Source of the DNA: JAJPHF01 sp035293805
Lineage (GTDB): Bacteria; Chloroflexota; UBA6077; JAJPHF01
Length of the DNA: 64,000 nucleotides
Direction of reading: 5' to 3'
Assembly (NCBI GenBank): GCA_035293805.1
Contig: DATGMD010000060.1
Span: forward strand, 186,001 to 250,000
Part shown: positions 1-7,697 of the stretch, one piece after another
Position numbering within the stretch: position 1 is the stretch's first letter
Layout: the number at the start of each line of letters is the position of its first letter
The notes under the pieces: generated by a model
What the model saw: only the letters and a program-made list of their open reading frames with translations
What the model was told of the DNA's origin: nothing
Databases searched by the model: none
Position numbers and translations under genes: made by a program

Positions 1-1557
1 CTTGACGAGGCATTCTACGTGATCCCGGCCATTCGCTTGGCGGAGACCGGCCATCTCCTACTGGAGCCGTCCATCCAACCGAGCCTGGTGTCCCAGGTGG
101 TCTGGGGGGCGCTCTTCAGCAAGGTTCTAGGCGGCGGGTTCATAGCCGTGCGCGTGGCGGTGCTTGTGGCCAGCGCGCTCGGGGCTGTTTGCTTCTATCT
201 CCTGCTCCGGCAGCTCGGCTGCGCGCGCCGAGCCGCGGCCGTCGCGCTCGGGGTGCTCATTTTCAACCCAATGTACATCTCGGGCTCAGTAACCTTCATG
301 ACGGAGGTGCCCTTCACGGCGCTCGTGCTGGGCACTCTCGTTGTCGGCATGGCAGGGCTACGCCGTAATCACCTGGGCCTCGTGCTTGCCGCCGGATGTC
401 TGGCTGCCCTGGCGTTCCTCACGCGTCAGATCGGGGTGCTGCTCGTGCCCGCCCTGGCTGTAGGGTTGCTCAGCGCCCGACGGCGACGCCGCTCGGCGCG
501 CTTCTGGCTCGCGTGGGTGCTCCCTTCTCTGCTCGCGGTCACCGCCTTCGTGCTGTGGCGCTATGGACCGGGCGCGCCCTCGGGCACCGGGTTCACCTAC
601 AGCCGAGCCATCGCGCAGTGGGGCCAGGATAGCGGCTTTGCGCTGGAAATGGCCCGCCGCGTCGCGCGGGCGATCGCCTACTTAGGCGTGTTCAGCCTGC
701 CACTGCTCGTGATCCACGCACCGGGGCTGTGGCGGCACCTACGAGGCCTTGACCGTTACGGCAAGCGAGCGCTAGGCGCGGGTCTGCTGATCGCCGCGGC
801 CACTTACCTTCTCGCCTGGACTGGAGGCGTCCCGCCGCTGCCGTACCTCAGCAGTCCCGATCACCCCGTGGGGGGACTCATCGCCCTGCCACTGCCCGGC
901 GGTCGCGCCCTGCCCCGAGAAGCACTAACGGCGGTCCTGACCTTTGGCCTCTGGGCTGCGGGCGGCCTCACCCTCGGCCTCGCTCTCGGGACCACACGCC
1001 TGCCAGTCCGCCGCTGGTTCACGCATCCGCACTTCTGCCTGTACCTTGCGGGCGGTCTGCTACTTGTCGCGGCGCTATCGTCTTATGTCGTGTACGATCG
1101 CTATTTCCTCCCCTTGATGCCCCTCGCGATGATCGTCTGCCTGGCGGGGACCCGTGCGGTACGGCCATCGCTGCCGCTAGCCGCCCTGGTCCTGGCGCTG
1201 TCGGCCACCGTGAGTACTGCCTTCATGCTGGACAAGACCCAGCGGCTATCGGCGGCCTGGGGAGCCGCAGCGGACTTGGTGGAGGCAGGTGTACGAGCCA
1301 ACGACATCGACGCGGGACTCGAGTGGGCGGTATGGTGGAGCCTCTGGCCCAGTTACCCGGTCGGTGAAGGCGTGCAGGGCAGCCTGGGCCGGGTGCGGCC
1401 GTGGGCAAATCGTCCCTATCAGGTCACGCCCTCGCTGCTGCCCGGCTACGTCGTCGAGAGAACGTATTATGTGTGGACCCCGCTCCACTTGCGGGCCCAG
1501 CCACTCTACGTGTTGCACATCGGCGCGGCCCCCCGCCCGCCGGAGACGCACCAATAG
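1..1557 (+). CDS. GT39-like membrane glycosyltransferase (5' truncated by window)
   Basis: Integral membrane protein with about ten hydrophobic segments, resembling the ArnT/PMT-like glycosyltransferase family 39, which transfers sugars from polyprenyl-phosphate donors on the outer face of the membrane. The frame is open from base 1, before the first GTG at 19, and those codons read LDEAFYV. The Asp-Glu pair there matches the acidic motif of the first extracytoplasmic loop in this family, so the true start lies upstream of the window and the annotation is partial. The C-terminal ~130 residues follow the last membrane segment and would be extracytoplasmic. The acceptor is unknown. The next gene, on the opposite strand, encodes a surface protein. 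The family call is good at superfamily level only. Confidence 0.75.
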   Translation, partial: LDEAFYVIPAIRLAETGHLLLEPSIQPSLVSQVVWGALFSKVLGGGFIAVRVAVLVASALGAVCFYLLLRQLGCARRAAAVALGVLIFNPMYISGSVTFMTEVPFTALVLGTLVVGMAGLRRNHLGLVLAAGCLAALAFLTRQIGVLLVPALAVGLLSARRRRRSARFWLAWVLPSLLAVTAFVLWRYGPGAPSGTGFTYSRAIAQWGQDSGFALEMARRVARAIAYLGVFSLPLLVIHAPGLWRHLRGLDRYGKRALGAGLLIAAATYLLAWTGGVPPLPYLSSPDHPVGGLIALPLPGGRALPREALTAVLTFGLWAAGGLTLGLALGTTRLPVRRWFTHPHFCLYLAGGLLLVAALSSYVVYDRYFLPLMPLAMIVCLAGTRAVRPSLPLAALVLALSATVSTAFMLDKTQRLSAAWGAAADLVEAGVRANDIDAGLEWAVWWSLWPSYPVGEGVQGSLGRVRPWANRPYQVTPSLLPGYVVERTYYVWTPLHLRAQPLYVLHIGAAPRPPETHQ

Positions 1558-1623
1558 TATGCCCCGGGAGTCCGCGGCTCACGGCAACAGGCGCTACGCG
1601 GGGACATGCCCCGATGTCGCTCG

Positions 1624-2061
1624 TCAGCCCGCAGTCGGCCGCGCCGCGGCAGCGGCCAGCGCCATCTGCTGTCGCCGCCCCCTGAACCGGCGGACGCCTT
1701 CCAGCAGGGCGAGCGCGGCTATCCCGAGAGCCAGCAGGTTCCCGCTGTCCGCCTCCGGAATAATCGGCACGGCCGGGACGCCGGCGGCCGGCGGGGGCGG
1801 CGGCGGCAAGAGGACCGGCGGGGGCGGCGGGGCGAGCGGCAGGACCGGCACGGGGACCGTGACGGGCACGGGCACCGGCAACGGCCCAGGCACGGGCACC
1901 GGCAGGGGGTGGCGGCGGTGCCGGGGCACGATCGGTATCTGGGCCACGCCGGGGCCATCCGCGGGGTCCGACACATCCGCGGAGACCGTCCTCGCGGCCG
2001 GTGCCACGCCGCTCAACACCACGACACATCCCAGGACGACGAGCGTTCGGGCCAACCGCAT
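1624..2061 (-). CDS. proline-rich secreted protein with IPEADS-type C-terminal tail
   Basis: A 145-aa protein in three parts. An N-terminal signal peptide (residues 1-28, hydrophobic core LVVLGCVVVLSGVA, likely cleavage after TVSA) is followed by a PV/PL-repeat and polyproline middle (about 45-95). The C-terminal tail is VPIIPEADS, then a hydrophobic stretch (NLLALGIAALALLEGV), then Arg-rich RRFRGRR. This layout (short motif, membrane helix, basic end) is that of PEP-CTERM-like sorting signals, but the motif differs from VPEP. The same polyproline plus IPEADS tail ends the 807-aa protein at 41061-43484. The start has a good RBS (GGGAGG) and a promoter at 2101-2129. Likely cell-surface; no enzymatic domain seen. 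Confidence 0.7.
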   Translation of the reverse strand: MRLARTLVVLGCVVVLSGVAPAARTVSADVSDPADGPGVAQIPIVPRHRRHPLPVPVPGPLPVPVPVTVPVPVLPLAPPPPPVLLPPPPPPAAGVPAVPIIPEADSGNLLALGIAALALLEGVRRFRGRRQQMALAAAAARPTAG

Positions 2062-2100
2062 GGACAGCCTCCCTCAGCGTGCAGACGCCTGACCTGCCCC

Positions 2101-2129
2101 AGTCTAACCGGGTCCCGGCAGCGCGTAAA
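2101..2129 (-). promoter_or_regulatory. promoter for the 1624-2061 gene
   Basis: On the minus strand a TTTACG -35 (2124-2129) and a TAGACT -10 (2101-2106) are separated by exactly 17 bp, about 40 bp upstream of the ATG at 2061. The -10 form recurs at 47368 in this window. Confidence 0.5.
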
Positions 2130-2382
2130 GAATTACGACACGTAACGAATCACCTTGCTCGCGGCCTTCCGCCGCCCGCTCCGGCCCGCCGGCCAGCCCG
2201 TGCGGCGCCTCGGGCCGTGCTCCTCGGTGGCGCACGGTACGCCGGACTGGCGAGAAGAGTTCGAACGGCTCTGTCGCGCCGGCCGTCGGAGCCGCTATGG
2301 TGCAAGCAGCGAGCGACGGCCTTCCGGGGCTGCGGGGCCGGCTGCAGTTGGTGGAGCGGCCCGCACCGCCGAGGAGGATCTC

Positions 2383-2952
2383 GTGGCGATCGACCCCAGC
2401 ACCGCCAGCGGCAGCGCGCCGAGCGCCTGGCCCTCGCACCAACACCAGCTGCGGCCCGACGTGGCCCGGGCCGTCGCCGACACGCTCGGGATGAGCGTGC
2501 AGGGCCTACAGAGCCAGCTACAGAGTGGGCAGCACCTGAGCGACATCGCCAAGGCCCATGGCGTGTCCACCCAGGACCTGCGCACCGCGATCGAGGCGGC
2601 TCGGGAGAAGACGACCGAGGCCGCGGGAGCCGGCAGCGGCGGCGCCTCGGTCCCCGTCCATCATCACCACCATCAGCAGGCGGACCCAACCGGCGGCATC
2701 GATCAGCAGATCGGGCAGCAGGTGCTGGGCGCGATTGCGGACAAGCTGGGCGAGAGCGCGAGCGACCTCACGTCCCAGCTGGCCGGGGGACAGGACCTGG
2801 GCCAGCTGCTCCAGCAGAAGGGGCTTTCCACCGACGACCTGCGCGCGGCGGTCCAGCAAGTCGTGCAGGGCTTCATGCCCTACGGAGCCAACGGGTCCAC
2901 GCAGGCCGGCGCGGCGACGCCGCCGCTCGCGCAGGTCGATGCGGTAGCCTAG
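2383..2952 (+). CDS. histidine-rich protein with two helical repeats
   Basis: A 189-aa protein, probably cytoplasmic since no signal peptide is seen. Two internal repeats of about 40 residues share the pattern LGxSxxxLxSQLxxGQxLxxLxxxxGxSxxDLRxAxxxx (first around residues 35-75, second around 115-155). They are joined by a linker with a run of five histidines. Such helix-turn-helix-like repeats occur in poorly described actinobacterial and chloroflexi proteins; the function is unknown. I chose the GTG at 2383 because GAGGAGG lies 5 nt upstream; the frame is open further 5' but without a comparable RBS. The His run might bind metal, which is speculation. Confidence 0.6.
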   Translation: MAIDPSTASGSAPSAWPSHQHQLRPDVARAVADTLGMSVQGLQSQLQSGQHLSDIAKAHGVSTQDLRTAIEAAREKTTEAAGAGSGGASVPVHHHHHQQADPTGGIDQQIGQQVLGAIADKLGESASDLTSQLAGGQDLGQLLQQKGLSTDDLRAAVQQVVQGFMPYGANGSTQAGAATPPLAQVDAVA

Positions 2953-3078
2953 CGGACCGCGCGTCGACCGAGGCCACGGCGCTCGACGGCGCTGCCGCCG
3001 GCGGGGCGCCGAGCGGCTGGCGCGGCGCGGGCTATAGTGTAGCGGGTGCCGCGCGCCACGCCGTCCGGAGGTCACCAC

Positions 3079-3825
3079 ATGCACACGCTCGCTCCGGTCG
3101 TGTCCCTGGTGGACGTGGACAATACGCTCCTCGACAACGACCGCGTGGTCGACGACCTGCGACAGTACGTCGAACGAGCGTTCGGGCCAGCGTGCTGGGA
3201 GCGCTACTGGGCCATCCTGATGGCGCTGTCCGACGAGCTTGGCTACCGCGACTATCTTGGCGCGCTGCAGCGCTACCGCATCGAGCACCCGCACGAGCCC
3301 GAGCTATGCGCCCTCTCCTTCTTCTTGGTGGACTACCCGTTCGCCAAGCGGCTCTTTCCGGGCGCGCTCGACGTGCTGGCGCGGCTGCGCACCTGGGGGC
3401 CGACCGTCATCCTCTCGGACGGCGACGTGGTGTTCCAGCCGCGCAAGGTGCAGCGCTCGGGCATCTGGGACGCCGTTGAGGGCAACGTCCTCATCTACGT
3501 CCACAAGGAGCGGGAGCTGGACGACGTCGCGGCCCGTTACCCGGCCGAGCACTACATCCTGGTCGACGACAAGCTGTACATCCTCGCCGCGATCAAGGCC
3601 GCCTGGGGCACGCGCGTGACGACCGTGTTCCCCCGCCAGGGACACTATGCCCACGACCCGCAGATTCTGGCCGCGAACCCGCCGGCGGATGTGAGCATCG
3701 ATCACATCGGCGATCTGTTGGCGTACGACCTGCCGACGCTGCTCGCGGCGGCGCGCGCTCCGGTTGCCGGCGAGGCCGTGGCCGGGGAGCCCGCGGTCCC
3801 CGGCCGCGAGGAACGGGAGCGCTGA
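3079..3825 (+). CDS. HAD-superfamily hydrolase
   Basis: A 248-aa haloacid-dehalogenase-fold phosphatase. Motif I is DVDNTLL at residues 12-18 (nucleophile Asp12, acid/base Asp14), motif II is ILSDGD, a conserved Lys follows in RKVQR and motif IV is ILVDDK. All four motifs are present, so it should be catalytically active, but the substrate cannot be told from sequence. The ATG at 3079 is preceded by CCGGAGG at suitable spacing; an upstream GTG at 3046 in frame has none. A TATAGT -10-like box sits at 3033-3038. It converges on the pgl gene with a gap of 22 bp. Confidence 0.8.
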   Translation: MHTLAPVVSLVDVDNTLLDNDRVVDDLRQYVERAFGPACWERYWAILMALSDELGYRDYLGALQRYRIEHPHEPELCALSFFLVDYPFAKRLFPGALDVLARLRTWGPTVILSDGDVVFQPRKVQRSGIWDAVEGNVLIYVHKERELDDVAARYPAEHYILVDDKLYILAAIKAAWGTRVTTVFPRQGHYAHDPQILAANPPADVSIDHIGDLLAYDLPTLLAAARAPVAGEAVAGEPAVPGREERER

Positions 3826-3847
3826 GCGGCGCGCTATCCCGCGCCTG

Positions 3848-4582
3848 CTACTGGCCCGTGGCGGCCCGGTCCACGTACCAGCGCAGCTCGCCCGCCGTGG
3901 GCTGGACCCGGCCGGCGGGGACGCCGGGGTCGCCCGCCAGCGCACGGGCGAGCGCGGGCGCCTTGTCGCGGCCCGCGACGAGGAACGCGACCGCCCGCGC
4001 CGCGTTGAGTACGGGCAGCGTGAACGTGACCCGCGGATGCGGCATGTAGTCGATCTCGCTGGGCACGACGAGGCGGCGCGTCTCGTCGACCGCCGCGCCG
4101 CCCGGGAAGAGCGAGGCGGTGTGGCCGTCGGGCCCCATGCCGAGCAGGATCAGGTCGAAGATGGGCAGGTCCTCGACCTCCAGGCCGAAGTGGCCCCGTA
4201 GCTCGCGCTCGTAGTGGGCCGCCACGGCGACGGGCGGACCGGCCTCGGTGGGCACACGGTGGACGTTGCGCGCCGGGATGGGCACCCGCGACAGTAGCGT
4301 CTCGTAGGCCATGTAGTAGTTGCTGTCCGGATCGTCGGGCGGCACGCAGCGCTCGTCTCCCCAGAAGACGTGCAGCCGGTCCCAGGGGACCGTGTCACAG
4401 AGCGGCGGCGCGGCCAGCAGCTCGTGCGTGCGCCGCGGGGTCGAGCCGCCGGACAGCGCCACGGCGCAGGTGCCCCGCGCGGCCGCCGCGGCCAGCGTCT
4501 GCGCGATGTAGGGCGCGGCCTGACGGCTCAGCGCCTCCGCGTCGGCGGCGACAATCACGCTGCGGGTCGGATGCTCCGTCAT
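3848..4582 (-). CDS. pgl: 6-phosphogluconolactonase
   Basis: A 244-aa DevB/SOL-type 6-phosphogluconolactonase that hydrolyses 6-phosphogluconolactone to 6-phosphogluconate, the second step of the oxidative pentose phosphate pathway. Family hallmarks are ALSGGSTPRRTHELLA near residue 45, WGDERCVPPDDPDSN near 80 and GMGPDGHTASLFPG near 155. Length is normal. The start is the ATG of MTEHPTRS; an in-frame extension upstream would run through the 63-bp duplication at 4610-4735 and is not likely translated. It is the last gene of the gluconokinase-zwf-opcA-pgl operon. Confidence 0.93.
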   Translation of the reverse strand: MTEHPTRSVIVAADAEALSRQAAPYIAQTLAAAAARGTCAVALSGGSTPRRTHELLAAPPLCDTVPWDRLHVFWGDERCVPPDDPDSNYYMAYETLLSRVPIPARNVHRVPTEAGPPVAVAAHYERELRGHFGLEVEDLPIFDLILLGMGPDGHTASLFPGGAAVDETRRLVVPSEIDYMPHPRVTFTLPVLNAARAVAFLVAGRDKAPALARALAGDPGVPAGRVQPTAGELRWYVDRAATGQ

Positions 4583-4609
4583 CAGCGGGCCGCCTCGGGC
4601 TTGAGTACC

Positions 4610-4735
4610 ATCGATCGCGTCTCCCCCTTTACCGAACCAGCCGCCCCACCATCGCCAGGCTCTCGGCATAGAATCGATCGCGTCTCCCCCTTTACCGAAC
4701 CAGCCGCCCCACCATCGCCAGGCTCTCGGCATAGA
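4610..4735. repeat. 63-bp exact tandem duplication covering the opcA 3' end
   Basis: Two directly abutting 63-bp copies (4610-4672 and 4673-4735), identical by eye. The right copy holds the last 41 coding bases of opcA, its stop codon at 4692 and 19 downstream bases. The left copy lies in the opcA-pgl spacer. The unit is 21 codons long, so any reading frame through it is preserved. It looks like a recent slippage or unequal-exchange event. Confidence 0.9.
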
Positions 4736-5888
4736 TTGGATCGGCGACGGCCCGCTCCAGCTCGTGCGCCAGCAGCTCAGCCGGGCGGGCCTTGCCGAGT
4801 GGCGCCGTGCGCTCGATCTCGCGCACTCCCGGCAGCACGGCGCGGGTGATACCGCAAGCCGCGTCGTCGCCCACCCGCACCTCGAAGCTCGCGGCCGTCG
4901 CGTCGGTGCCAGCGGCCAGCGTCACGGCCAGCAACGCCCCAGCGGGCAGGTGGCTGCTCGGCCGCGGCCGAATGCGGACCGTGATGCCCTCGCCATCGGC
5001 GCCCGGCTGGAGCGGCGTGAACAGGCTGTCGAGGGCGCCCCGTGCGGTCGTGACCGTCTCCGGCTCCCAGCTCAGGCGCGCGGCCAGCCAGCCCACGAGC
5101 AGAAGCGGCGCGGCGCTGACCACGCCGCTCGGCGTCAAGGCGTACTCGACCGTCACGCGGCGCAGGCGGTGCTGGTAGGGGCGGGCGTCGGGCGGGTCGA
5201 AGAACTGGGCGATGAGCTGGCACCAGGGCGCGATGCGCCGCCAGCCGAGGTCGCCTAGCTCCAGGTTCTTGTCGCTGCCGGCGGCGCAGGCGTCGAGCGC
5301 GGCTAGCCCCGCCAGCGCGTCGGGAAACTCGGCCGAATCGACGATTAACCGGTCGCAGAGGCGCAGCAGCGGGTCGTTGGAGCCAGGCGGACGGCCGAGC
5401 CACCAGAGATAGGTCGGCAGGTTGCTCATCAGCAGCGGCTCAACGACGCTGGCAAGATGAAGCGCCGTGGCGCCCCGGGCTAGCAGCCGCACCTCCTCGA
5501 AGCACAGCTGGGTCTGGCCGCCGGGGCCGCGCGCCCGCTGCGTGCGCACGCTCGCGTCGAGGCCGTCAGTGGCGGCGTCGGGCGCGGTCACGAGCAGCAG
5601 GGTCCGCGACGGGTGCCGGATCGCCAGCGAGGCCATCGCCTCGCTAGCGCGGTCGGCCTCCCCATCCTCGTCGGCGTGGACCACGAGGTTCAGCACGCTC
5701 GCGCGCGGCGGCGGGTGCGCCGCCGTGCCGTGCGCGATTGGGGTCGACAGCTCGCGCAGGTTGCGCTGGAGCTGCCGCTCCACATCGGCCACGGAGACGT
5801 TCTGGGCCTCCCAGACGGCCGATTCATGGGCGGAGTGGTGCGTGCTGCGTGCCGGGTTCCGCGCGGCGGGCGCTTGCTCGACGCTCAT
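4692..5888 (-). CDS. opcA: glucose-6-phosphate dehydrogenase assembly protein OpcA
   Basis: A 398-aa OpcA-family protein. In cyanobacteria and actinobacteria OpcA binds glucose-6-phosphate dehydrogenase and activates it allosterically under redox control. Typical features are an N-terminal helical region (VERQLQRNLRELST), the SNLPTYLWWLGRPP segment near residue 190 and position immediately after zwf. The start MSVEQAPA has GGAGG 7-8 nt upstream. It sits 100 bp downstream of zwf on the same strand. The last 14 codons and the stop are duplicated downstream (4610-4672) without affecting this frame. Confidence 0.9.
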   Translation of the reverse strand: MSVEQAPAARNPARSTHHSAHESAVWEAQNVSVADVERQLQRNLRELSTPIAHGTAAHPPPRASVLNLVVHADEDGEADRASEAMASLAIRHPSRTLLLVTAPDAATDGLDASVRTQRARGPGGQTQLCFEEVRLLARGATALHLASVVEPLLMSNLPTYLWWLGRPPGSNDPLLRLCDRLIVDSAEFPDALAGLAALDACAAGSDKNLELGDLGWRRIAPWCQLIAQFFDPPDARPYQHRLRRVTVEYALTPSGVVSAAPLLLVGWLAARLSWEPETVTTARGALDSLFTPLQPGADGEGITVRIRPRPSSHLPAGALLAVTLAAGTDATAASFEVRVGDDAACGITRAVLPGVREIERTAPLGKARPAELLAHELERAVADPIYAESLAMVGRLVR

Positions 5889-5988
5889 TCTGTTCTCCTC
5901 CCGCCGGGCCGGAGCGATCGGGGTGTCGTGGCCAGGTCCAGTAGGCGCCCGCCCCGCCCGGCACTCGGTACGCGGCACGCAGCACGCG

Positions 5989-7623
5989 TCACGGCCGGTG
6001 CCAGTGCCGGCCGTCGCGGCGGATCAGCTGGTCGGCCGCGGCGGGGCCCCAGGTGCCGGCGGCGTAGTTCGGGAAGGCCGGCTGCTCCCGCGCCCAGGCG
6101 TCGAAGATCGGCGTCACGAAGCTCCAGGCCTGCTCCACCTCGTCGGCCCGCATGAACAGCGTGCGGTCGCCCAGCATGCAGTCGAGGAGCAGCCGCTCAT
6201 ACGCGTCGGGCGACTCGACCAGGAAGCTGCTGCCGTAGTAGAAGTCCATGTTGACCGAGCGCAGCTGCATCACCGGCCCTGGCACCTTCGCGCCGAAGCG
6301 CAGCGTGATGCCCTCGTCGGGCTGCACGCGCAGCACGAGCAAGTTGGGGTCGAGCCCCAGTGCGGCGGCGCCGCCGAAGGGCACGTGCGGCGCGGGCTTG
6401 AACTGCACGACGATCTCCGTCGAGCGCTTGGGCAGCCGCTTGCCGTGGCGCAAGTAAAACGGCGTGCCGGCCCAGCGCCAGGTGTCCAGGTACAGCTTCA
6501 GCGCCACGTAGGTCTCGACGTCGGAGTTGGGCGCCACACCAGGCTCCTGCCGATAGCCCGGCACGTGCTGGCCGCCGATCCAGCCCTCGCCGTACTGTCC
6601 GCGCACGACCTGCTGGGTGAAGCCGGCCGGCGAGATCGGGCGCAGCGCGCGCAGCACCTTCAGCTTCTCGTCGCGCACGGCCTCGGCCTCGAACGTCACG
6701 GGCGGCTCCATGGCGACCATCGTCAGGAGCTGCAGCATGTGGTTCTGCACCATGTCGCGCAGCGCGCCCGCCTGCTCGTAGTAGCCGCCGCGGTCCTCGA
6801 CGCCGATGCTCTCCGCGACCGTGATCTGCACGTGGTCGATGTGCTGCTCGCTCCAGAGCGGCTCCCACAGCCGGTTCGAGAAGCGGAACGCCATGATGTT
6901 CTGGACGGTCTCTTTGCCCAGGTAGTGGTCGATGCGGAAGATCTGGTTCTCGCGGAAGACCGATTGCACCGTCCGGTTGAGCAAGCGGGCGGTCGTCAGG
7001 TCGCGGCCGAAGGGCTTCTCGATGACGATTCGCACCCAGCCGTCGGGGGCCTCCGAGCGATTGAGGCTGGCCGCGCCCAGCTCGCGGACGATCGCCGAGA
7101 ACACCGTGGGCGGCGTGGCGATGTAGAACAAACGGCGCCCGCAGGTGCCCCGCGTGCGGTCGAGCTCGTCCAGCTGTGCCCCCAGCCGGGCATACGTCTC
7201 CGGCTCGCTCGGGTCGCCCCGCAGGTAATAGATGCCGGCCGCGAAGCTCTCCCACACCTCCGGCCGCAGCGGGCGCGTGCGGGCGTACTCCTCGGCGGTC
7301 TCGCGCAGCATGTTGCGGAACGACTCGTCCGTGTAGGCGTGGCGGGCTACGCCGACGACGGCGAACTCGGGCGGCAGCAGCCGCTGCAACGCCAGGTCGT
7401 AGAGGGCCGGGATCAGCTTGCGGCTGGTCAGGTCGCCCGAGGCGCCGAAAATGACCAGCGCGCACGGCGGCGCCGTGCGCTCGCGGCGCAACCCCTCGCG
7501 GAGCAGGTTGGGCTCCTCGCCGTGTAGAGTCGGCGCGAGAAGCGCGGCGTCCAGCGCGTCGGGCGCGGGCGAGGCGGTGGTGGGGCTCGTCGAAGCGGCC
7601 TGCGCGCGGGCGGCATCGACCAT
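5989..7623 (-). CDS. zwf: glucose-6-phosphate 1-dehydrogenase
   Basis: A 544-aa enzyme oxidising glucose 6-phosphate to 6-phosphogluconolactone with NADP(H), the entry step of the oxidative pentose phosphate pathway. It shows the nucleotide-binding loop IFGASGDLTSRKLIPALYDL (about residue 60) and the active-site signature RIDHYLGKE, followed by NIMAFRFSN. About 50 extra N-terminal residues rich in Ala/Thr/Pro precede the Rossmann domain. The start MVDAARAQ is preceded by GGAGGGG. A TATAGT box at 7656-7661 on the minus strand, in the 74-bp gap after the kinase gene, may provide an internal promoter. Confidence 0.95.
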   Translation of the reverse strand: MVDAARAQAASTSPTTASPAPDALDAALLAPTLHGEEPNLLREGLRRERTAPPCALVIFGASGDLTSRKLIPALYDLALQRLLPPEFAVVGVARHAYTDESFRNMLRETAEEYARTRPLRPEVWESFAAGIYYLRGDPSEPETYARLGAQLDELDRTRGTCGRRLFYIATPPTVFSAIVRELGAASLNRSEAPDGWVRIVIEKPFGRDLTTARLLNRTVQSVFRENQIFRIDHYLGKETVQNIMAFRFSNRLWEPLWSEQHIDHVQITVAESIGVEDRGGYYEQAGALRDMVQNHMLQLLTMVAMEPPVTFEAEAVRDEKLKVLRALRPISPAGFTQQVVRGQYGEGWIGGQHVPGYRQEPGVAPNSDVETYVALKLYLDTWRWAGTPFYLRHGKRLPKRSTEIVVQFKPAPHVPFGGAAALGLDPNLLVLRVQPDEGITLRFGAKVPGPVMQLRSVNMDFYYGSSFLVESPDAYERLLLDCMLGDRTLFMRADEVEQAWSFVTPIFDAWAREQPAFPNYAAGTWGPAAADQLIRRDGRHWHRP

Positions 7624-7697
7624 AGCGGCTCCCCCTCCTGCTGGGATCCTCAAGTACTATACAACGCACTTTTTGGGCCGGACGTCCGGCGCCGCGC

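Noticed and set aside
4583..4732. N-terminal tandem-repeat extension of 6-phosphogluconolactonase
   Set aside because: It is the translated 63-bp duplication of the opcA end in another frame; the normal pgl start is at 4582.
7677..7690. Palindrome GCCGGACGTCCGGC as terminator of the kinase gene
   Set aside because: It is short, with no loop and no T-run in the right direction; zwf continues in the same operon.
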